DNA from: Rhodovarius sp.
Lineage (GTDB): Bacteria > Pseudomonadota > Alphaproteobacteria > Acetobacterales > Acetobacteraceae
NCBI GenBank assembly: GCA_025057055.1
Contig: JANWYF010000130.1
Coordinates: 1-37,662, forward strand
Length of the DNA stretch: 37,662 nt
Reading direction: 5' to 3'
Under the pieces are notes generated by a model, which did not search any database, was not told the DNA's origin, and saw nothing but the letters and a program-made list of their open reading frames with translations. Positions 18,237 to 25,885 of the stretch are shown here, piece after piece. Position 1 is the stretch's first letter, and each line of letters opens with the position of its first letter. The translations under genes and the position numbers were made by a program.

Positions 18237-18338
18237 ATGAGCGAGAGACCGGCGCCGATCCCGCCTGCCCTGCCGCCCGCCCGGCGGCGCAACCGCTGCC
18301 GCAGCCGCTCAGCCGAGAGGGGGGCGGGCGCGGCATGA
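18237..18338 (+). CDS. Possible 33-residue small ORF translationally coupled to the amidohydrolase gene
   Basis: ATG 18237 lies 6 nt after GGAGG (GCGGAGGAAACCG), a better ribosome site than any near the next gene. The ORF reads MSERPAPIPPALPPARRRNR and continues basic and Ser-rich to a TGA at 18336-18338. That TGA overlaps the amidohydrolase ATG at 18335 (ATGA). The peptide is Pro/Arg-rich with no domain. It may be a leader that couples translation of the downstream gene, a small protein, or a remnant. The rest of the 223-bp gap shows no other gene. No ORF of this length would normally be called without the Shine-Dalgarno and the overlap. Confidence 0.32.
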   Translation: MSERPAPIPPALPPARRRNRCRSRSAERGAGAA

Positions 18339-19192
18339 AACCCTGTCTGCCCCCGCTCGATGTCACCCCGGCCCCCTCCTGGAAGGCACCGCCGCTCTCC
18401 TGCGACTGCCATTTCCACATCTTCGGGCCCTATGCGCGCTTTCCGCTCGACCCCGGGCGGCACTACGACCCGCCCGAGGCGCCGATCCCGGCCTATCTCA
18501 GGGTGGCGGAGGCGCTCGGGATCGAGCGGATGGTGGTGGTGCAGCCTTCGGTCTACGGCACCGACAATGCCTGTTCGCTCGATGCCGCGGCGCGCTTCGG
18601 GCTGGATCGCGCGCGGGTGGTCGCCGTCATCGACGAGAGGGCGGATGCGGCCGCGCTGCGCACCCTGCACGAGGGGGGCGTGCGCGGGGTGCGCTTCAAC
18701 GCCGTCTCGGGCAACGGGACGCCGCTCGAGCAGCTCGAGCTGCTGGCCCGGCGCATCGCCCCTTTCGGCTGGCATATCCAGCTCTACGCCGAGGGCCGGC
18801 AGCTGCCCGAGCTGGCCCCGCGGCTGCTCGCCCTGCCGGTCGAGGTGGTGATCGACCATATGGGCGGCGTGCGCACCGCCGATGGGCTGGATGCGCCAGG
18901 CTTTTGCGCGCTGCTGCGGCTGCTCGAGAGCGGGCGGGCCTGGGTCAAGCTGTGCGGCTATCGCATCTCCTCGCTCGGGCCGCCCTTTGCCGATGTGGCT
19001 CCCTTCGCCCGCGCCCTGCTGGCGGCCGCGCCCGAACGCTGCGTCTGGGGCACCGACTGGCCGCATCCCTCGCTCTCCGAATGGATGCCGGAGGATGGGC
19101 AGCTCTTCGACCTGCTCGGCCAATGGGCGCCGAGCGAGGCCGAACGCCGCCGCGTGCTGGTCGAGAACCCGGCCCGGCTCTACGGGTTTTGA
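18335..19192 (+). CDS. Amidohydrolase-superfamily lactonase (2-pyrone-4,6-dicarboxylate hydrolase LigI-like)
   Basis: A 285-residue TIM-barrel amidohydrolase. CDCHFHIFGPYARFPL (23-38) gives the strand-1 HxH (H26, H28). VVVQPSVYGTDNACSLDAA, GVRGVRFNAV, VIDHMGGV and WVKLCGYRISS follow in family order. CVWGTDWPHPSLSEWMPEDG holds the strand-8 Asp near residue 240. This series fits the LigI/COG3618 group, which opens lactone rings such as 2-pyrone-4,6-dicarboxylate in lignin-derived aromatic breakdown. Many relatives with other or unknown substrates exist, so the exact reaction is not fixed. It lies between a divergent TRAP receptor and the convergent dctM, which suggests a linked uptake-catabolism function. 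Confidence 0.92.
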   Translation: MKPCLPPLDVTPAPSWKAPPLSCDCHFHIFGPYARFPLDPGRHYDPPEAPIPAYLRVAEALGIERMVVVQPSVYGTDNACSLDAAARFGLDRARVVAVIDERADAAALRTLHEGGVRGVRFNAVSGNGTPLEQLELLARRIAPFGWHIQLYAEGRQLPELAPRLLALPVEVVIDHMGGVRTADGLDAPGFCALLRLLESGRAWVKLCGYRISSLGPPFADVAPFARALLAAAPERCVWGTDWPHPSLSEWMPEDGQLFDLLGQWAPSEAERRRVLVENPARLYGF

Positions 19193-19204
19193 CCCGCGCC
19201 CTGC

Positions 19205-20485
19205 TCAGCGCGGGGCGGGCTGGAGCAGGAGGGCAAAGCCCGGGATGTAGGTCAGCAGCAGCAGCACCGCGAGCATCCAGAGGATCTGCGGCCAGATGGC
19301 GCGGCTGATCGCGCCGAGCGGAAGGCCGCTGATCGCCATGCCGATGAACAGGCAGTAGCCGACCGGCGGTGCCGCCATGCCGATCGCGACATTGGTGACG
19401 ATGATCGCGCCGAAATGGATCGGATCGACGCCGAAGCGGTTGGCGATCGCGATCAGCAGCGGGCCCAGGATGACCATGATCGCGATCTCGTCCATCACGG
19501 CGGCCAGCAGGAAGAAGGCGAGGTTGAGCAGCAGCAGGGCAAGCCACTTCTCCTCGATGCTCGCCGCCAGCCAGGAGGCGAAGCGGGTGGCGATCTGCTC
19601 CTGCGCGATCAGGATGCCAAAGCCCGCCGAGACGGCGATGATCGCGCAGACGATCGCGCTGGTGCGCATCGCGCTGACGAAGATCTCGGGCAGGGCGCGC
19701 AGGGTCAGGCGGCGTTCCACCAGGAGCCCGACCAGCAGCGCATAGACGCAGGAGACGGCCGCCGCCTCGGTCGGGGTGAAGACGCCGCCATAGATGCCGC
19801 CCAGAACCAGCAGCGGGGAGGCCAGCGCCCAGCGCCCGCGCGCGAAGGCGACGGCGATCTCGCGCAGGGAAGCGCGGGGCAGCAGCGGCACCTGCCGCCG
19901 GGCCGCATGCAGCCGGCAGATCACGAGCAGCCCGGCCGCCAGCACCACCCCCGGCACGATGCCCGACAGGAACAGCCGGCCGATCGACTGTTCGGCCACG
20001 ATGCCCCAGATGACGAAGGCGATGGAGGGCGGGATGAGCGGCCCGAGCACGCCGGCACTGACCGCGATCGAGGCGGCGAAGGCCCGGTCATAGCCGGCCT
20101 TGACCATGGCCGGGATCATGATCGTCCCGATCGCCGCCGTGGTGGCCGGCGCCGAGCCGGAGATCGCCGAGAAGATCAGCGCGGCCAGCACCGTCACCAT
20201 GGCAAGGCCGCCCCGCCGATGCCGCACCAGGGTGGAGGCGACATCGATCAGGCGCTGCGACATGCCCCCGGCACTCATCAGCTCGCCCGCCAGCATGAAC
20301 AGCGGAATCGCCAGCAGGCTGAACTGCTGCGACCCGCTGATCATAGCCTGGGCGAGGAATGCCGGCTCGATCCCGCCCGCGACCAGCGCGCCGGTGATGG
20401 CGAGCGCGATCGCCACGGCGAAGGGAAAGCCGGCCAGCACGAGCAGCGGAAAGCCCGCGACCAGGAACCAGCCGACCTCGCTCAT
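19205..20485 (-). CDS. dctM: TRAP transporter large permease DctM
   Basis: A 426-residue, almost wholly hydrophobic DctM/SiaM-type permease, the Na+-coupled translocating subunit of a TRAP transporter. Typical blocks are LAIPLFMLAGELMSAGGMSQRLI, ISGSAPATTAAIGTIMIPAMVKAGYDRAFAASI, GVLGPLIPPSIAFVIWGI, FTPTEAAAVSCVYALLVG, and the C-terminal ISRAIWPQILWMLAVLLLLTYIPGF. About a dozen membrane helices are expected. The true start is ATG 20485, overlapping the dctQ stop by 4 bp; the longer ORF extends over dctQ in another frame. It is the last gene of the dctP-dctQ-dctM operon and ends 12 bp from the convergent amidohydrolase. Confidence 0.95.
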   Translation of the reverse strand: MSEVGWFLVAGFPLLVLAGFPFAVAIALAITGALVAGGIEPAFLAQAMISGSQQFSLLAIPLFMLAGELMSAGGMSQRLIDVASTLVRHRRGGLAMVTVLAALIFSAISGSAPATTAAIGTIMIPAMVKAGYDRAFAASIAVSAGVLGPLIPPSIAFVIWGIVAEQSIGRLFLSGIVPGVVLAAGLLVICRLHAARRQVPLLPRASLREIAVAFARGRWALASPLLVLGGIYGGVFTPTEAAAVSCVYALLVGLLVERRLTLRALPEIFVSAMRTSAIVCAIIAVSAGFGILIAQEQIATRFASWLAASIEEKWLALLLLNLAFFLLAAVMDEIAIMVILGPLLIAIANRFGVDPIHFGAIIVTNVAIGMAAPPVGYCLFIGMAISGLPLGAISRAIWPQILWMLAVLLLLTYIPGFALLLQPAPR

Positions 20486-20961
20486 GCCCTGCGCGCGCCT
20501 TCGGGGCCGAGGGCCCGTTCCAGCCCGAACAGGGCCGTCAATGCCCCGCAGGCGATGGCGAGCGCGTTCAGGATCTCGGTCGGATAGCCGATCGCGGCGG
20601 AGACGGAGCCCGCCGTGATGTCGAGGAAGCGCCAGCCCGACCAAGCCAGGAAGAGGCCGAGCGCGGCGGTGGTGGCATCGAGCAGCCGCCGCAGCGCCCC
20701 GCGCAGCGGCCCCGGCAGCCGGTCGGGCAGCAGGGCGAGGCGGACGTGAAAGCCCTCATGCACGCCGAGGGCGAAGCCGCCCAGCACGGTCCAGGAGAAG
20801 AGCAGCACCGCTGCCTCCTCGCTCCAGAAGGAGGCGGCGCCGACGACGTAGCGCATCACCACCTGATAGGCGATGAAGGCGAGCATGCCGGCGGCGGCCA
20901 GCGCGATGGAGAAGCGCGTGAGGGCCGCGGCGGCGCGGGCGGAGGCAGAGAGGATCCTCAC
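20482..20961 (-). CDS. dctQ: TRAP transporter small permease DctQ
   Basis: A 159-residue four-helix small TRAP subunit. MLAFIAYQVVMRYVVGAASFWSEEAAVLLFSWTVLGG (about 26-62) shows the family pattern of a helix, RYV, a W-S-E-E segment and the second helix. HVRLALLPDRLPGPLR and two further hydrophobic stretches follow. It overlaps both neighbours by ATGA (dctP stop/start at 20958-20961 and dctQ stop/dctM start at 20482-20485), showing a tightly coupled operon. DctQ bridges the receptor and DctM in the inner membrane. Confidence 0.93.
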   Translation of the reverse strand: MRILSASARAAAALTRFSIALAAAGMLAFIAYQVVMRYVVGAASFWSEEAAVLLFSWTVLGGFALGVHEGFHVRLALLPDRLPGPLRGALRRLLDATTAALGLFLAWSGWRFLDITAGSVSAAIGYPTEILNALAIACGALTALFGLERALGPEGARRA

Positions 20962-21950
20962 TGCACCGCGGCCAGCGCGTCGCGCACGATCTCGGCTCCG
21001 ATCTGGCCGCGGAAGCTCTCGTACATCGGCAGCACGGCGCGGCGGAAGGCGGCCTTGTCGGCGACCTCGTTGATCTGCATGCCATGCCGGCGCAGGCTGG
21101 CGAGCAGCCCTTCATTGGCGGCGGCATTGGCGGCGCGCTGGGCCGGCGTCGCTTCGGCCGCGGCCTCCTGCAGGGCAGGGCGCAGCTCCGCCGGCAGCCG
21201 GTCGAAGCTGCGCCGGCCGATCAGCAGGCCGATCATCGAGTAGATATGCCCGGTCAGCGAGAGGAACCGCGTCACCTCGTAGAAGCGGTTCTGCTCGATG
21301 ACGCCGAGCGGGATCTCGAGCCCATCGACCGCGCCCTGCTGCACGGCCGTGAAGGTCTCGCCCCAGGCCATGGGCACGGCATTGCCGCCCAGGGTGCGGA
21401 ACATCTCGATGTAGATCGGGCTTTGCAGCACGCGGAACTTGATGCCGCGCAGGTCCTCGGGGCGGTGGATCGGGCGGATGTTGTTGATCATGTGGCGGAA
21501 GCCGCCCTCCATGTAGCCCAAGGCGATCACCCCGCGCGCCTCCAGCCGGCTGCGCAGGGCGGCCCCGACCGGCCCGTCGAGCACGGCGTGGGCCTGCGCC
21601 TCGCTGCCGTAGAGGAAGGGCATGTCGTTGACCTGGAAGGCCGGCTCGATCTGGGCGATGACGGCGTTGGTGATGATGCCCATATCCACCGTGCCGAGGC
21701 GCATGCCATCGAGCATCGGCCGTTCGTCGCCCAACGCGCGGTTGGGGAAGAGCTGCACCTCCACGCGCTCTCCGACGCGGCGTTCCAGGGCGGCCTTGAA
21801 GAGACGGGCGCCGTTGGCATAGGGGTCGAGGGCGCCATCGCCGCTGGTCCAGCCCAAGCGCAGGAGGATGCGGCCCTGCGCCCGCGGCAGGGCGGGGGCC
21901 GAGAGCAAGGCGGCGGCAGTGGCCAGGCCGCGGCGGCTGATGCGGGTCAT
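20958..21950 (-). CDS. dctP: TRAP transporter solute receptor DctP
   Basis: A 330-residue periplasmic receptor with the leader MTRISRRGLATAAALLSAPALPRAQ (twin-Arg, Ala-rich, cleaved near residue 25). LRLGWTSGDGALDPYANGARLFKAALERRVGERV is the family opening. GIKFRVLQSPIYIEMFRTLGGNAVPMAWGETFTAVQQGAVDG (about 188-229) contains the carboxylate-binding Arg and the usual P-M-A/W-x-E-x-x-A-x-Q-G-x-V-D-G run. DctP of this kind binds carboxylic acids. First gene of the operon with dctQ and dctM; GGAGACGCCC precedes the ATG. The ligand is unknown, but the adjacent amidohydrolase and racemase-like genes suggest an organic diacid or lactone product. Confidence 0.95.
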   Translation of the reverse strand: MTRISRRGLATAAALLSAPALPRAQGRILLRLGWTSGDGALDPYANGARLFKAALERRVGERVEVQLFPNRALGDERPMLDGMRLGTVDMGIITNAVIAQIEPAFQVNDMPFLYGSEAQAHAVLDGPVGAALRSRLEARGVIALGYMEGGFRHMINNIRPIHRPEDLRGIKFRVLQSPIYIEMFRTLGGNAVPMAWGETFTAVQQGAVDGLEIPLGVIEQNRFYEVTRFLSLTGHIYSMIGLLIGRRSFDRLPAELRPALQEAAAEATPAQRAANAAANEGLLASLRRHGMQINEVADKAAFRRAVLPMYESFRGQIGAEIVRDALAAVQ

Positions 21951-22024
21951 GGGCGTCTCCTCTGGCGGTCTTCTGCGGTATGTCGGCCGCGATCATAGGC
22001 GCAGCCACCCTCGCGGCAAGCGAT

Positions 22025-22750
22025 TCAGGGCAGGCCCATCAGCCGTCCGAAGCCTGCCGCACCGCCGGCGATGCCGCAGCGCCGCAGGGCATACCAAGCC
22101 ATGGCCTGGTTGCTCGTGATGACCGGCAGGCCAAGGCTCTGCTCCAGCGCGGCGATCAGCGGGGCCGATCGGACCGCGGTGCAGGAGAGGAACAAGGCCT
22201 CCGCACCGGGGGCGGAGGCACCGAGGGCATCGCGCGCCAGCTGTGCGAGCCGGTCGGGCGGCAGCGCCGCCATCTCCGCATTGGTGGCCAGGCCGAGCAT
22301 GGCGCCGCCCAGCACCTGCCGGCCATGGCTCTCGAGGAAGGCGACCTCCCGCGCATGAACGGCCGCCAGATAGGGGGTGGCCAGCACCAGCCGCCGGGCG
22401 CCGAAGGCCTCCAGCGCGGCCAGGATGGCATCGGCGGTGGCGGCGGCGGGCAGGCCGGTGGCGGCGGCGATGCGGGCGGTGATGTCCGCCGCCATGGCGG
22501 GGGCGAAGGTCGACACCGCCGTGCAGTGAAAGCAGATGAGGTCGGGCCCGGCATCGGCGATGAGCCGCGCCGCCTCCTCGAGCCGGGCGAGCATGGCGAG
22601 CAGCTCCTGCTCGCTGCTGCCCCGCAGCGGCAACCGGGTGAAGACCGGCGCGACGCCTGAGGGAAGCAGGGCGCGCAGTTCGGCCTCCACCACCCGGTTG
22701 CCGGAGGGGATGAGGAAGCCGATCCGCGCCCGGTCACCATAGTCGATCAT
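22025..22750 (-). CDS. Maleate isomerase / arylmalonate decarboxylase-type Asp/Glu racemase-superfamily enzyme
   Basis: A 241-residue enzyme with the two-domain Asp/Glu racemase fold. RIGFLIPSGNRVVEAEL (9-25) is the anion-binding start. The first Cys region is LICFHCTAVSTF (71-82; C76 fits the catalytic position). The second is LFLSCTAVRSAPLI (187-200; C190). Two Cys in matching halves are expected for maleate cis-trans isomerases and racemases, while arylmalonate decarboxylase needs only one. NAEMAALPP and GLPVITSNQAMAWYALRRCGI are also typical of the maleate isomerase group. The ATG overlaps the stop of the upstream binding-protein-like gene by 4 bp. The substrate may be a small dicarboxylate, in keeping with the TRAP operon just downstream; this is inference. 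Confidence 0.88.
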   Translation of the reverse strand: MIDYGDRARIGFLIPSGNRVVEAELRALLPSGVAPVFTRLPLRGSSEQELLAMLARLEEAARLIADAGPDLICFHCTAVSTFAPAMAADITARIAAATGLPAAATADAILAALEAFGARRLVLATPYLAAVHAREVAFLESHGRQVLGGAMLGLATNAEMAALPPDRLAQLARDALGASAPGAEALFLSCTAVRSAPLIAALEQSLGLPVITSNQAMAWYALRRCGIAGGAAGFGRLMGLP

Positions 22751-23646
22751 GGGACGAGGGAGGCCCGCGCCTCGGCCAGGAAGGAGCGGTCGATGTAGTC
22801 CGCCGCGCGGCTGCGGGCGCGGGTCGGCAGGTCGCGGATCAGCGCGCTGGTTTCGATCAGCGCCTGCACGCCTGCCTCCGAGGCTTCGCCGTCGGCGGGG
22901 AAGATCGCCTCGCGCGTGTAGTGTTCCCAGGCGAGGTCGGCGTGGCGGGCCGACAGCTTCGCCTCGCGCATCGCGACGTGGCGCGCGAAGTCGCGGTCGG
23001 CGAAGAAGCGCTCATGCGCGCGCAGGAAGCCGCGCAGGAAGCGCAGCAGCAGGTCGCGATGGGCGCTGGCCCAGCCGAGGTCGACATCCAGGCTGGTGAA
23101 CTGGAAGTCTTGCCGCGGCGCGCAGAGGCGCACGAAACCCTGTTCCTGCGCGATCAGATCGAGCGGGGTGCCCTGCAGGCCGGCGTCGATCTCGCCGCGC
23201 TGCAGCAGCGCCCAGCGCGCCAGGATCGGTCCGCAGGGCACCAGCTCGTAATCGTCGGGCCAGGAGAGCCCGGCCTCGGCCAGCAGTTTCATGATCAGCG
23301 AGGAGGAGCCGGCGCGCAGCGAGGAGACGCCGATGCGCCGCCCGCGCAGGTCCGCGAGGCTCGCAATGCCCGGCCGCGCGATCAGCGAGAAGGGCAGGCG
23401 GTTGACGTTGCCGCCGATGATCGCCTGGCGCCCGCCGGCCTCAGCATCCAGGATGACATGTTCCGTCACGCCATAGGCGAGCTGCACATGCCCGGCGCGG
23501 AGGCGGTCGTTGACCTCCTCGATGCCCTCGATGTGCTCGATCGCGAGCTCTATGCCCTCGGCGGCGAAATAGCCGGCGTGCAGGCCGAGCCAGACCGGCA
23601 GGTTGAAGTAGTTGCGCGAGACCACGGCCATGGCGAGCCTGTCCAT
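22747..23646 (-). CDS. NMT1/SsuA-like substrate-binding-fold protein without a signal peptide
   Basis: A 299-residue protein of the NMT1/THI5-like, SsuA/TauA-type periplasmic-binding fold. NLPVWLGLHAGYFAAEGIELAIEHIEG (15-41) and IASLADLRGRRIGVSSLRAGSSS (about 108-130) are characteristic. The start at ATG 23646 has GGGGGG about 6-8 nt upstream and gives MDRLAMAVVSRNYF, with no Lys/Arg-hydrophobic leader. The in-frame extension up to 23853 is Arg/Pro-rich and not leader-like. So it appears cytosolic, like enzyme relatives in this fold (THI5, 4,5-dihydroxyphthalate decarboxylase), or it has lost its leader. No ABC permease or ATPase is near. Its 4-bp overlap with the maleate isomerase-like gene points to a shared pathway. 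Confidence 0.86.
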   Translation of the reverse strand: MDRLAMAVVSRNYFNLPVWLGLHAGYFAAEGIELAIEHIEGIEEVNDRLRAGHVQLAYGVTEHVILDAEAGGRQAIIGGNVNRLPFSLIARPGIASLADLRGRRIGVSSLRAGSSSLIMKLLAEAGLSWPDDYELVPCGPILARWALLQRGEIDAGLQGTPLDLIAQEQGFVRLCAPRQDFQFTSLDVDLGWASAHRDLLLRFLRGFLRAHERFFADRDFARHVAMREAKLSARHADLAWEHYTREAIFPADGEASEAGVQALIETSALIRDLPTRARSRAADYIDRSFLAEARASLVP

Positions 23647-23741
23647 CGGCGATCCCCCCCGCCGGTTGCGACGTGGCTCAGGGTGGGGCGGAGGCGCGGG
23701 GCCGGCAAGGCGGCAGGCGCCAGTTCTTCGGCCAGGCCGAC

Positions 23742-23777
23742 AAAAAAAGGCCCGGCGATCCAGGGGATCGGCCGGGC
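23742..23777 (-). terminator. Rho-independent terminator (minus strand)
   Basis: Read on the minus strand: GCCCGGC, a one-base bulge, GATC, a CCCTG loop, GATC, GCCGGGC, then a T-run of seven (A-run at 23742-23748 on the plus strand). The arms pair perfectly apart from the bulge. It stands about 150 bp past the lysR stop and 96 bp before the start of the binding-protein gene. Confidence 0.82.
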
Positions 23778-23846
23778 AGTGATACAGGGAGGCTTCACGT
23801 CTGGGAGACGAAGGATCCGAAGACCCTGCCGGCGCAACATGCCGAC
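23742..23846 (-). ncRNA. Candidate small RNA downstream of the LysR gene (minus strand)
   Basis: The 282-bp gap 23647-23928 contains the terminator above and, upstream of it on the minus strand, TATCTT (23853-23858) with TTCCCT 17 bp away, a weak promoter. The RNA of about 105 nt would carry CGTCT-CCC-AGACG, a small hairpin with a CUCCC loop inside longer CUUC/GAAG arms, then GCCTCCCT, and end in the terminator. CU/CCUCC-rich loops are typical of alphaproteobacterial small RNAs that pair with Shine-Dalgarno sequences. It could equally be the 3' end of the trxB-lysR transcript. I see no ORF in the gap. Confidence 0.35.
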
Positions 23847-23928
23847 GGCGCAAAGATAGGACCGCCGGCCTGCCTAGGGAAAAGGCAAGCCGGCGCGCCT
23901 GCCATGCGCCTTGCGCATGCGTTCGCGC

Positions 23929-24822
23929 TCAGCCATGGGATTGTGCGAGTTCTGCCACCAGGAAGTCGCGGAAGACGGCCACGCGTTTCGAGTTCCGCAT
24001 CTCCTCCGGATAGACGAAATAGGCATGGATCTTGGGCGCCTTGAGGTCGGGCAGGACCCGCACCAGCCCTTCGAGCTGGTCCTCGAGGTAGGACGGCATG
24101 GCGGCGAGGCCGAGGCCGGAGCGCACCGCGGCCATGATCCCGGTCAGGCTGTTCATCTCCACCGCCGGTCGGCGGTTGGCGCCGTTGCGGCGGCCGACCT
24201 CGGCCAGCCAGTTCACCCCCTCGACCGGCGGGCGGTAATCGCCCCAGATGATCAGCCGGTGCGCGTCCAGATCCTCGGCCCGGGTCGGCACGCCGTGCTG
24301 CTTGAGATATTCCGGCGCCCCGTAGACCGCCCAGTCGAAGGTCGCGAGGTGGCGCTGGATCAGGTCGGGCTGCTTCGGGGCATGCATGCGGATGGCGACA
24401 TCGGCCTCCCGCATCGCGAGGTCGAGGTCGGCATCGTCCAGCAGCACCGAGACCGAGACCTCCGGATAGAGGTCGAGGAAGCGCTTGAGCCGGGGGGCGA
24501 GCCAGATGCTGCCGAAGCCGGCGGTGGTGGTGATCTTGAGCCGCCCGGCCGGGCGTTCCCGCCCCTCGGTCAGCAGCGCCTCGGTCATCGCGAGCTTGGC
24601 GAAGACCTCGCGCACGGTGCGATAGAGGGTCTCCCCGGCCTCGGTCAGGATCAGGCCGCGGGCGTGGCGGTGAAACAGCGGCACCGAGAGGGCTTCCTCG
24701 AGCGCCTGGATCTGGCGGGAGACGGCGGATTGGCTGAGGTTGAGCGTCTCTCCGGCATGGGTGAAGGACCCGGCCTCGGCCACCGCGTGGAAGACGCGCA
24801 GCTTGTCCCAGTCGAGCGGCAT
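23929..24822 (-). CDS. LysR-family transcriptional regulator
   Basis: A 297-residue LysR regulator. The winged HTH is LRVFHAVAEAGSFTHAGETLNLSQSAVSRQIQALEEALSVPLFHR (about 8-52). A linker helix and a two-lobe effector domain follow (RLKITTTAGFGSIWLAPRLKRFLDLYPEVSVSVLLDD). It most resembles the GcvA/DsdC-like branch by general pattern; the ligand is unknown. Its ATG overlaps the trxB TGA by one base (TGATG on the minus strand), so it is the second gene of a trxB-lysR operon, an arrangement I have seen in Acetobacteraceae-like genomes but cannot verify here. Its target could be itself, trxB, or the catabolic genes downstream. Confidence 0.95.
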   Translation of the reverse strand: MPLDWDKLRVFHAVAEAGSFTHAGETLNLSQSAVSRQIQALEEALSVPLFHRHARGLILTEAGETLYRTVREVFAKLAMTEALLTEGRERPAGRLKITTTAGFGSIWLAPRLKRFLDLYPEVSVSVLLDDADLDLAMREADVAIRMHAPKQPDLIQRHLATFDWAVYGAPEYLKQHGVPTRAEDLDAHRLIIWGDYRPPVEGVNWLAEVGRRNGANRRPAVEMNSLTGIMAAVRSGLGLAAMPSYLEDQLEGLVRVLPDLKAPKIHAYFVYPEEMRNSKRVAVFRDFLVAELAQSHG

Positions 24823-25796
24823 CAGGCGGCCTCCTGCCCGGCGAAGCGGCTGGCGGCCAGGAAGCGTTCGGCATCGAGCGCCGCCATGCAGCCGGTGCCG
24901 GCCGCGGTCACCGCCTGCCGATAGATCTTGTCCGCCACGTCGCCGGCGGCGAAGACGCCGGGGACGCTGGTGCGGGTGCTGCCCGGCTCGACCAGGATAT
25001 AGCCCGCCTGGTCCATCGCCACCTGGCCGCGGAAGACGGCGGTGGCCGGGTCATGCCCGATCGCGACGAACAGGCCATCGACCGGCAGTTCCGACACCGC
25101 TCCGCTGCGCAGGTCGCGCAGCCGCAGCGCGCGCAGGGAAGGGCGGGGCGAAGCATCGGGCAGGGCGGCCTCGACCACCGTGTTCCAGAGGAAGCGGACA
25201 TTGGGCCGGGCGAACAGGCGCTGCTGCAGGATCTTTTCGCTGCGCAGGCTGTCGCGCCGGTGGATCAGGATCACCTCGGCGGCGAGGTTGGAGAGATAGA
25301 GCGCCTCCTCGGTCGCGCTGTTGCCCCCGCCGACCACCGCCACCCGCCGGCCGCGGAAGAAGAAGCCATCGCAGGTCGCGCAGGCCGAGACGCCGAACCC
25401 CGCGAGCTCCCGCTCCCCCGGGATGCCGAGCCAGCGCGCCTCCGCCCCCGTGGCGATCACCACCGCATCGGCCAGGAACTCATCCCCGCTGTCGCCGCGG
25501 CAGCGGAAGGGCCGGGTCGAGAAATCGGCCGCGATCACCACATCCTGGATGATCCTTGCGCCGACATGCTCGGCCTGGGCCCGCATCTGTTCCATCAGCC
25601 ACGGCCCCTGCACGGCCTGGGCGAAGCCCGGGTAGTTCTCGACGTCGGTGGTGATGGTGAGCTGCCCGCCGGGCCTGAGGCCGGCCACCACCAGAGGGGC
25701 GAGCCCGGCGCGCGCGGCATAGATCGCGGCCGTGTAGCCGGCCGGGCCGGCGCCGATGATCAGAAGCTGGGTGCGATGGGTCGTAGGCACGGGCAT
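24822..25796 (-). CDS. trxB: Thioredoxin-disulfide reductase
   Basis: A 324-residue low-Mr thioredoxin reductase, which passes electrons from NADPH via FAD to thioredoxin. FAD motif LLIIGAGPAGYTAAIYAARAGL (about 9-30), GGQLTITTDVENYPGF (about 43-58), redox dithiol SACATCDGFFFRG (CxxC about residues 140-143), NADPH motif VAVVGGGNSATEEALYL, and the C-terminal GVFAAGDVADKIYRQAVTAAGTGCMAALDAERFL are all intact. ATG 25796 gives the normal length; the ORF extension to 25952 runs through the promoter region. It is followed by lysR with a one-base overlap and is divergent from the Lrp gene with a 158-bp shared upstream region. Confidence 0.97.
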   Translation of the reverse strand: MPVPTTHRTQLLIIGAGPAGYTAAIYAARAGLAPLVVAGLRPGGQLTITTDVENYPGFAQAVQGPWLMEQMRAQAEHVGARIIQDVVIAADFSTRPFRCRGDSGDEFLADAVVIATGAEARWLGIPGERELAGFGVSACATCDGFFFRGRRVAVVGGGNSATEEALYLSNLAAEVILIHRRDSLRSEKILQQRLFARPNVRFLWNTVVEAALPDASPRPSLRALRLRDLRSGAVSELPVDGLFVAIGHDPATAVFRGQVAMDQAGYILVEPGSTRTSVPGVFAAGDVADKIYRQAVTAAGTGCMAALDAERFLAASRFAGQEAA

Positions 25797-25885
25797 GTCC
25801 AGTTCGCTGTCCGGGTGCGGGGCCCGGTTATTCGGCGCGGCAGGCTCTGCGGCAAGGCTCCTGTCCCCCCTGCGGGGCAGATCAC

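Noticed and set aside
17087-19123. 678-residue ORF spanning a TRAP receptor and the amidohydrolase region
   Set aside because: Out of frame with the receptor and antisense to the amidohydrolase; both real genes have full families and starts.
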